Position numbers and translations under genes: made by a program. From Candidatus Atribacteria bacterium (lineage in GTDB: Bacteria > Bipolaricaulota > Bipolaricaulia > UBA7950 > UBA9294), in assembly GCA_004525685.1 (NCBI GenBank), contig SPBW01000024.1:1-19049 (forward strand): a DNA stretch of 19,049 nt, given 5' to 3'. The notes under the pieces were generated by a model. That model was given only the letters and a program-made list of their open reading frames with translations, was not told where the DNA came from and searched no databases. Positions within the stretch are counted from its first letter, which is position 1; every line of letters begins with the position of its first letter. Positions 14,319 to 19,049 of the stretch are shown here, one piece after another.

Positions 14319-16172
14319 ATGCCTGATCATTCCAGCGTGGATGCGGGATTTGCAGGAGGTGGAGTAAACGCGGAGCTTCAGTTCACGATCAAGCCTTCTG
14401 GTCGCACGGTGACGGGCAGTCCGAGTCGAACCTATGCTGAAGTGCTCATCCGCCACGCAACGTCTGTTCCTATGGATTGCGGTTCGATGGGAACGTGCGG
14501 AAAGTGCAAGATTCGTTTTCTTTCTCAAGCTCCCGAGCCTAGCTCCGCCGATGTTCGACTACTTACTGCAGAGGACCTTTCTGCAGGGTGGCGGCTGGCC
14601 TGCCAGCAGCATGTCGAGGCGCATGCGGTCATTGAGATTCCTGAGTCGACAGACCACCTGCCGACTGAATCAACGGCTGCCATTTCGTTGCGAGCGGAGA
14701 GCCTTCATCCCGGGGTCGAGCCATTCGAGGTCGTCCTTCAGCCTCCCGTTCGCGGGACTTCGGAAAGCAGCGAGCAAGCTCTCCTAAGCGCTCTTGGCGA
14801 ACACTGCCTCTGCTCACTTGAAACGATGCGCTCGCTATCCGAGCGCCCCCGCGGTCAAAGCGTCACGTTTGCTGGCGTGCGCAGGGGAGATCGGATTTTG
14901 GATCTGCGCCCGGGCAATGACCCTGGCGAGGTCCTCGGGTTGGCCATTGATATCGGGACCACAACGCTTGCCGTGCATCTATTCGACCTGTTGCAGGGCA
15001 AGATGAGGGCAAGCGAAGTCGACTTCAACCCGCAGCGCGCTGTGGGCGCAGATATCATTTCCAGGATCGGCTACGTGCGCGAACACGCTCAAGTCGGTCT
15101 GCAATACCTGCAACAGACAATCGTCGATGGATTGAATGCCTTGATCTATCGCGTCTGTGAGTCTGCTCACGTTTCGATCGGTGATATCTATCGAACGGTG
15201 ATTGCCGGGAATCCAACCATGCTTCATCTTCTTGCCGGAATCAGTCCGGTGGGCATCGACCACAGTCCCTATACGGCTGTGTTCCTCAACTCAATGACAG
15301 TTGCCCCAAAGGACATTGGACTTCAAGCGCATCCAGCGGCAGAGGCTCTGTTCTTGCCCGGAATCTCAAGCTATGTGGGCGCAGACATTGTGGCGGGCAT
15401 GCTGGCAACGTCACTTGGAGGCGGCGGTCGAACGGAACTCCTAGTGGATGTCGGCACCAACGGCGAAGTCGTGTTGGCTGCTGATGGTCGCCTCATGGCA
15501 TGTTCGACAGCGGCAGGTCCTGCGTTCGAAGGAGCGACAATCCGCGACGGTATGGGGGCTGTTGCCGGAGCCATTGAGGATGTGGTGATCGATGGGGATC
15601 TGATCCAATGCTCAACGATTGGAGGGCTCCCACCTAAGGGCATCTGCGGGACGGGGTTGATCGGCGCGGTACACGAGCTGTTGAAGGCTGGAATCATTGA
15701 TTCAACTGGTAGACTGATCAGAGGACGAGGGGCGCTGTCGAAGCGAAGCTCTAGTGAAGGCAAGGAATCTCACTTCGTGCTTGTCGATGGAGCCTTCCCA
15801 GTGTCGATCTATCAACAGGATATTCGAGCGTTTCAGCTCGGCAAAGCGGCCATTCGAGCAGGAATCGACACACTGCTTCACTCCGTCGGTGTTGCACCGC
15901 AGGAACTAGATCGAGTGTATGTCGCGGGCGCCTTTGGAACTCACCTACAGCCGGCACGCGCGCTAGGAACAGGGTTGTTGCCAATGATTCGGCAGGAGCG
16001 GATCCACGCAGTCGGCAACACATCGGCACAAGGTGCGGCGTTCGTGCTCCTCGATGAACGCCTGCGAGCAGACACTGATGCCTTGGCACAACGAGTGAAG
16101 TTTATCGACCTTGGAAGCTCTTCTGAGTTCGCGCATCGCTACATTGATCAAATGGCTTTCGCAAAGATCTAG
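14319..16172 (+). CDS. RACo-type corrinoid-activation protein (2Fe-2S domain plus DUF4445 ASKHA ATPase)
   Basis: This 617-residue protein is a reductive activator of corrinoid proteins. The N-terminal ferredoxin-like domain (about 18-110) carries cysteines C54, C60, C63 and C95 in a C-x5-C-x2-C...C plant-type 2Fe-2S arrangement. A linker leads to the ASKHA core: LAIDIGTTTLAVHLFD (208-223), NPQRAVGADIISRIGY (237-252), AGNPTMLHLLAG (296-307), LPGISSYVGADIVAGM (346-361), LVDVGTNGEVVLA (375-387), AAGPAFEGATIRDGMGA (398-414), GICGTGLIGA (441-450) and VAGAFGTHLQPARALG (535-550). The family uses ATP to reduce inactive Co(II) to Co(I) in corrinoid methyl carriers of the Wood-Ljungdahl pathway or methyltransferase systems. 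Start ATG 14319 has AAGGAG at 14306-14311. No corrinoid protein or methyltransferase is adjacent, so its partner is outside the window. Confidence 0.92.
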   Translation: MPDHSSVDAGFAGGGVNAELQFTIKPSGRTVTGSPSRTYAEVLIRHATSVPMDCGSMGTCGKCKIRFLSQAPEPSSADVRLLTAEDLSAGWRLACQQHVEAHAVIEIPESTDHLPTESTAAISLRAESLHPGVEPFEVVLQPPVRGTSESSEQALLSALGEHCLCSLETMRSLSERPRGQSVTFAGVRRGDRILDLRPGNDPGEVLGLAIDIGTTTLAVHLFDLLQGKMRASEVDFNPQRAVGADIISRIGYVREHAQVGLQYLQQTIVDGLNALIYRVCESAHVSIGDIYRTVIAGNPTMLHLLAGISPVGIDHSPYTAVFLNSMTVAPKDIGLQAHPAAEALFLPGISSYVGADIVAGMLATSLGGGGRTELLVDVGTNGEVVLAADGRLMACSTAAGPAFEGATIRDGMGAVAGAIEDVVIDGDLIQCSTIGGLPPKGICGTGLIGAVHELLKAGIIDSTGRLIRGRGALSKRSSSEGKESHFVLVDGAFPVSIYQQDIRAFQLGKAAIRAGIDTLLHSVGVAPQELDRVYVAGAFGTHLQPARALGTGLLPMIRQERIHAVGNTSAQGAAFVLLDERLRADTDALAQRVKFIDLGSSSEFAHRYIDQMAFAKI

Positions 16173-16549
16173 TCGCCTTCCCCATTGCGGCATCCACGGA
16201 GGATTGGCGCGAGTATCGAGATCATACCGGCGCGCCGGACAGGTCTGCCGAGAAGCCTACCTCTTGCTAGGGATCTGCACCAAGCCCTCCTCTGGCCTTG
16301 AAGAGACATAGCGAAGTCACAGATCTTCGCTTCGGATGAATTGTGTGAAGAGCCTCGTCCGACAGAGCCGGGCACATCGAGCGAGGATCCTGGAGTTTCT
16401 GTGACTGCAAGCAGAACCTTTGTTCTGTCTGCACCTTGATACTTTTGGTGCCTGGGGACTGAAAGGTTAGCGCGTCTATTGGCCGTCTCCAGGAGATGGA
16501 TGGCCACATTCTGTCCGCAAGCTGGTCCTGAATGAACCCGGAGAGCGCT
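16173..16549. other. Convergent intergenic spacer without a convincing gene
   Basis: This stretch separates the 3' ends of the RACo-like gene (plus) and the repeat-protein gene (minus). Short open frames on both strands (for example 16169-16507 minus) are low-complexity, arginine- and serine-rich and have no family features or good start sites. The only structure noted is a 7-bp stem, AGCGAAG (16310-16316) with CTTCGCT (16325-16331). I see no tRNA, repeat array or transposase remnant. Confidence 0.6.
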
Positions 16550-16580
16550 GAAGGGGAACTGCTTTGCGCAGTTCCCCTTC
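16550..16580 (-). terminator. Perfect 13-bp hairpin downstream of the repeat-protein gene
   Basis: Arms GAAGGGGAACTGC (16550-16562) and GCAGTTCCCCTTC (16568-16580) surround a 5-nt loop (TTTGC). On the minus strand it begins 15 nt after the stop of the repeat-protein gene, the position of a terminator, but no T-run follows on either side. It may be a U-less terminator or a 3' end protector, possibly serving both converging genes. It shares GAAGGGG with the hairpin at 152-180 and GAACTGC with that at 12624-12656. Confidence 0.65.
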
Positions 16581-16595
16581 TGTTGGCAGTTCCAA

Positions 16596-19049
16596 TTAGC
16601 GATTCACAAACACCTTGCCGTTGCCGTCAAAGGTATTCGTTCCGTCCGTCGCTGTGATTGCGTAGATGTAGCAACCATTGGCAAGCGGCGTACCGCCTCC
16701 TGCATGTCCGTCCCATGTGATTTCAGAAACGTCGGTCTGCGTGGTCTCCCACACAATCCCGCCAGCAAGGTCGTAGATGGTTACGCTCATCGTCGTCGCA
16801 ACGCCTGTGCCGTTGAAGCCGAAGGTTACTTCAGTTTCGAACGGATTCGGGCCAGCATAGAAGCTGTCAATCGCCAATATGCTTGCGATCACTGTTATCG
16901 TGTCGCTGCTTAAGTCCGTGAGATCCGTAGGATCACTGTACGTTGCGGTCACGACCTGACCTGCGGTCAGGCCAAGATCCAGACCAGCGGTGATAAAGGT
17001 GGCAGCAGCGCCATCTACAGCCATCAAGTCGAAGGCTTGGCCTTCAACCCTAAGAGCTCCTGCAAGGATCTCTCCGCCAGCATGCGAAGGATCGATCACT
17101 TTCACGTACACCATTTCAGCATCCGTGTAGGCGGAGACTTCGCCTCCGTTGGCATCGACAAACATCGTCGTGGACTGGTGGCTCGGAGGTGTTCCGCCAC
17201 CACCGATGCCTACCTTGATCGAGATCATGGCCGAGTCGGAGTGGTTGGAAGGATCCTGGTAGAACGCCACGATCGTGTCGCCTGGTACAACGCCAAGCTG
17301 CGGCACACATTCGTAAACGTTCGTCAAATCAATGCAGATTACCGAGACGAAGTCGCCTGTGGCCGGTCCCGTTTCAAGAAGGTCGACGGCTGCCCAGAAT
17401 CCGCTCCGCGGGTTCAACACGTACAGCTTCGGCTGGTAGTGGAAGACCTGGTTCGGAGCGCCATTGGGTGCATCATTGAAAATGTTGGTATCACCCAGCA
17501 AGGCGTTCACCGAATGCTCAATGCGTTCCCCAAGCACGCATCCGAAGTCGCGATTGGCCGCTGGGCCAAACGGCACATTCTGTAGGCCATCCCAGTAGGC
17601 GTCAATCCGCTCTCGGCGATGCTGGTCTTCGTCCTGGTCGGGATCGACCACTTCGATGAACACGCAATCAGAGTTCATGTATCCAGAGACACGGTTGCCC
17701 TGGCGGTCGAGGAAGAACATGTTGACGCTGGAACCGTCGTAGACCTGCGTGTCAGCAATCGACATGATGTCGAAGCTAACATCGTTGGCAACACGTACTC
17801 CCGCATAGAGTGCGGTTGGAGCGAGGCCAAAGAACGAATTGTAGCTCCCGCGTGTGATCAGCGGAGGGAAACTGGTATGGATGTTCGAATCGCCGAGGCC
17901 GCCTAGTCCGAGCCTGATGTCGTTGTTAGCCGCGCCCGTGGCGAGATTGGGCTGCTGGTAGTAAACATCGTTGTAGCGGACATAGACGTCGTCTTCGTTG
18001 AACGCCTCGAGCTTCCAGTTGTCCGCTTGGAGCTGGAATCCGCCGACCGCATTAGCCAATCCGACACCCAGAGCATCCCACACAGGCCACAGTTGCGTAC
18101 CCGCGAATGTAAAGAACACCGGAGAGTTAGAACTCGTCTCATCAAGGATCAGCCACTCGGCATCATCTTCACCATGGGGATCGCAAACATGGACCACAAC
18201 CTGCTCGGGACAACATGGGTCAACGTTGGCGTTGGCATCAATCACCTGGACATACACCGGGTCTCGGCCGAGCCAAAACAGATCCTTGCCGGCTCTGCTC
18301 TCGTCCGTGAAGCTAGTGATCGAATGCTGCTTCTCTTCAATGTAGGCGGTAGCCAGCTTGAAGTCGTCTGAGTCATTCGGGTCCAGGTAGTAAGCGACGA
18401 GCACGTCACGCACATTGAGAGAGTTGAATGTCAGGTCTGTGAGGATTGAATTCAGATTCAGCTGGAACACACCCGTGCTTACTCCCGTTTCTTGGGCATA
18501 GAACAAGACGCGCGTAATCCCGCCTGACTGAACGGTGTCAAAGAACGTCACGTTGTCCTCTCCAACCACCGGGTATTCGATGTAGTACAGACCGTCAGCA
18601 GTAGCGTGATGGATGGGGTCTGCTGCGTTGGCATCGGCATTGTAGATGTTGTACCAGCGGATCGGCGCATCATTGATGGGTGCACCGTTTGCTGCATCTC
18701 CTGGGAGGGCGCCCGAGACCCCGCCTGTTCGAAGAAGCATGCAGAAATTGGTTGGGCTACGCCCACCATCGTTTCCCGACCCATCCACCGGGTTCCAAGA
18801 TCCCGGATTGACAATGATGAATACGGGGACGTACTCAACCTCATTACAGTTGAGATTCTCATCCGGGTCAATGACGGTAATCGTTGCAGAGCCGTTGGCG
18901 TCTTTGTAGATTTCTTGGCCCCAAGAAATACTGGCTTCCGTGTCGATGATCTTCATCAGACCAATCGCCACGTCGGTCGCATCGTTTGGATCCTGATACA
19001 TCCCGATCAGCGTATCCATGTTTTCAAATCGCCCAATCAGGTATGCACC
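16596..19049 (-). CDS. Large secreted/surface repeat protein with C-terminal FlgD/sorting-like domain (5' end outside window)
   Basis: The frame is open to the window edge (GAYLIGRFEN before the first visible ATG at 19019), so 817 or more residues are present and the N-terminus, including any signal peptide, is missing. The protein is acidic and rich in Asp, Gly, Thr and Asn, typical of extracellular beta-sandwich proteins. It holds repeated blocks with strands like VYVKVIDP / VFIEVVDPD / VYVQVIDAN / ATITVIDPDEN, a motif ETG.STG.F, and a closing GDTIVAFYQDPSNHSD-type strand. The last 90 residues (from about DSFYAGPNPF to GNGKVFVNR) form a domain like those of FlgD Ig or T9SS/Por sorting tails: YAGPNPF, TIYDLAGGIVWE, ITWDGHAGGGTPLANGCYIYAI. 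It is probably exported and surface-associated. Several cysteines occur. No enzymatic motif was seen. Confidence 0.85.
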   Translation of the reverse strand, partial: GAYLIGRFENMDTLIGMYQDPNDATDVAIGLMKIIDTEASISWGQEIYKDANGSATITVIDPDENLNCNEVEYVPVFIIVNPGSWNPVDGSGNDGGRSPTNFCMLLRTGGVSGALPGDAANGAPINDAPIRWYNIYNADANAADPIHHATADGLYYIEYPVVGEDNVTFFDTVQSGGITRVLFYAQETGVSTGVFQLNLNSILTDLTFNSLNVRDVLVAYYLDPNDSDDFKLATAYIEEKQHSITSFTDESRAGKDLFWLGRDPVYVQVIDANANVDPCCPEQVVVHVCDPHGEDDAEWLILDETSSNSPVFFTFAGTQLWPVWDALGVGLANAVGGFQLQADNWKLEAFNEDDVYVRYNDVYYQQPNLATGAANNDIRLGLGGLGDSNIHTSFPPLITRGSYNSFFGLAPTALYAGVRVANDVSFDIMSIADTQVYDGSSVNMFFLDRQGNRVSGYMNSDCVFIEVVDPDQDEDQHRRERIDAYWDGLQNVPFGPAANRDFGCVLGERIEHSVNALLGDTNIFNDAPNGAPNQVFHYQPKLYVLNPRSGFWAAVDLLETGPATGDFVSVICIDLTNVYECVPQLGVVPGDTIVAFYQDPSNHSDSAMISIKVGIGGGGTPPSHQSTTMFVDANGGEVSAYTDAEMVYVKVIDPSHAGGEILAGALRVEGQAFDLMAVDGAAATFITAGLDLGLTAGQVVTATYSDPTDLTDLSSDTITVIASILAIDSFYAGPNPFETEVTFGFNGTGVATTMSVTIYDLAGGIVWETTQTDVSEITWDGHAGGGTPLANGCYIYAITATDGTNTFDGNGKVFVNR
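16905..19049 (-). repeat. Divergent protein-level repeats in the surface protein
   Basis: At least four copies of a module end in the strand [G/D]-D-x-[IVL]-x-x-x-Y-x-DP-x-D/N-x-x-D: LIGMYQDPNDATD (18972-19049), DVLVAYYLDPNDSDD (18360-18488), DTIVAFYQDPSNHSD (17232-17378) and QVVTATYSDPTDLTD (16905-17009). In complete copies this is preceded by ETGVSTGVF or ETGPATGDF and an LT-rich strand. A degenerate copy is at 17970-18143 (ETSSNSPVFF ... DDVYVRYND). Copies are divergent at DNA level, with an uneven spacing of about 110 to 370 residues, suggesting old duplications with insertions. Confidence 0.7.

Noticed and set aside
16169..16507. Minus-strand 112-residue open frame in the convergent spacer
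   Set aside because: It is composed of an Arg/Ser-rich sequence with no family features, overlaps the 3' end of the RACo-like gene and has no good ribosome binding site.

Overview
The window reads as a bacterial chromosomal segment of roughly balanced to slightly GC-rich composition, with tightly packed operons, ATGA start/stop overlaps and clear GGAG-type ribosome binding sites. My best guess at the organism is Candidatus Bipolaricaulota (Acetothermia) or a similar anaerobic, deep-branching phylum. This rests on four things: BMP-type ABC transporters, a regulator remnant resembling the DUF4443 winged-helix family, a RACo-type corrinoid-activation ATPase of the kind found with Wood-Ljungdahl or corrinoid methyltransfer metabolism, and a secreted repeat protein ending in a 'YAGPNPF...' FlgD/sorting-like domain. 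This is inference; no rRNA or marker gene is present.

Left half, plus strand (1-8300): one catabolic operon. It holds the end of a probable BMP-family substrate-binding protein (1-141), a strong hairpin (152-180), a two-domain ABC ATPase (203-1762), two permeases (1755-2813 and 2810-3724), a zinc-dependent NAD(H)-type dehydrogenase (3857-4873), an FGGY sugar kinase (4870-6309), an LsrF-like class I aldolase (6321-7112) and an MFS transporter (7122-8300). The enzymes suggest import, oxidation of an alcohol to a ketone, phosphorylation and then C-C cleavage of an unidentified polyol, deoxy-sugar, nucleoside-derived or AI-2-like compound. A winged-helix regulator gene follows (8377-8901) but is broken by two compensating frameshifts and an in-frame TGA.

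Middle, minus strand (13728-9056): a second, complete BMP-type ABC transporter in the same order (binding protein, ATPase, permease, permease). It faces the first operon convergently and also has a strong hairpin between binding protein and ATPase. Its upstream region (13729-13952) holds a possible promoter and several dyads.

Right part: an unidentified, probably degraded reading frame (13953-14306) leads into a RACo/DUF4445 protein with an N-terminal 2Fe-2S domain (14319-16172). After a spacer of about 420 bp with no convincing gene, a minus-strand CDS (16596 to beyond the window edge) encodes a large extracellular repeat protein with its own 3' hairpin.

The main points of interest are the uncharacterised ADH-kinase-LsrF-aldolase pathway, the two parallel transporters with hairpins at the same place, the decayed regulator and the repeat architecture of the surface protein. 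No CRISPR array, tRNA, rRNA or insertion sequence was seen.
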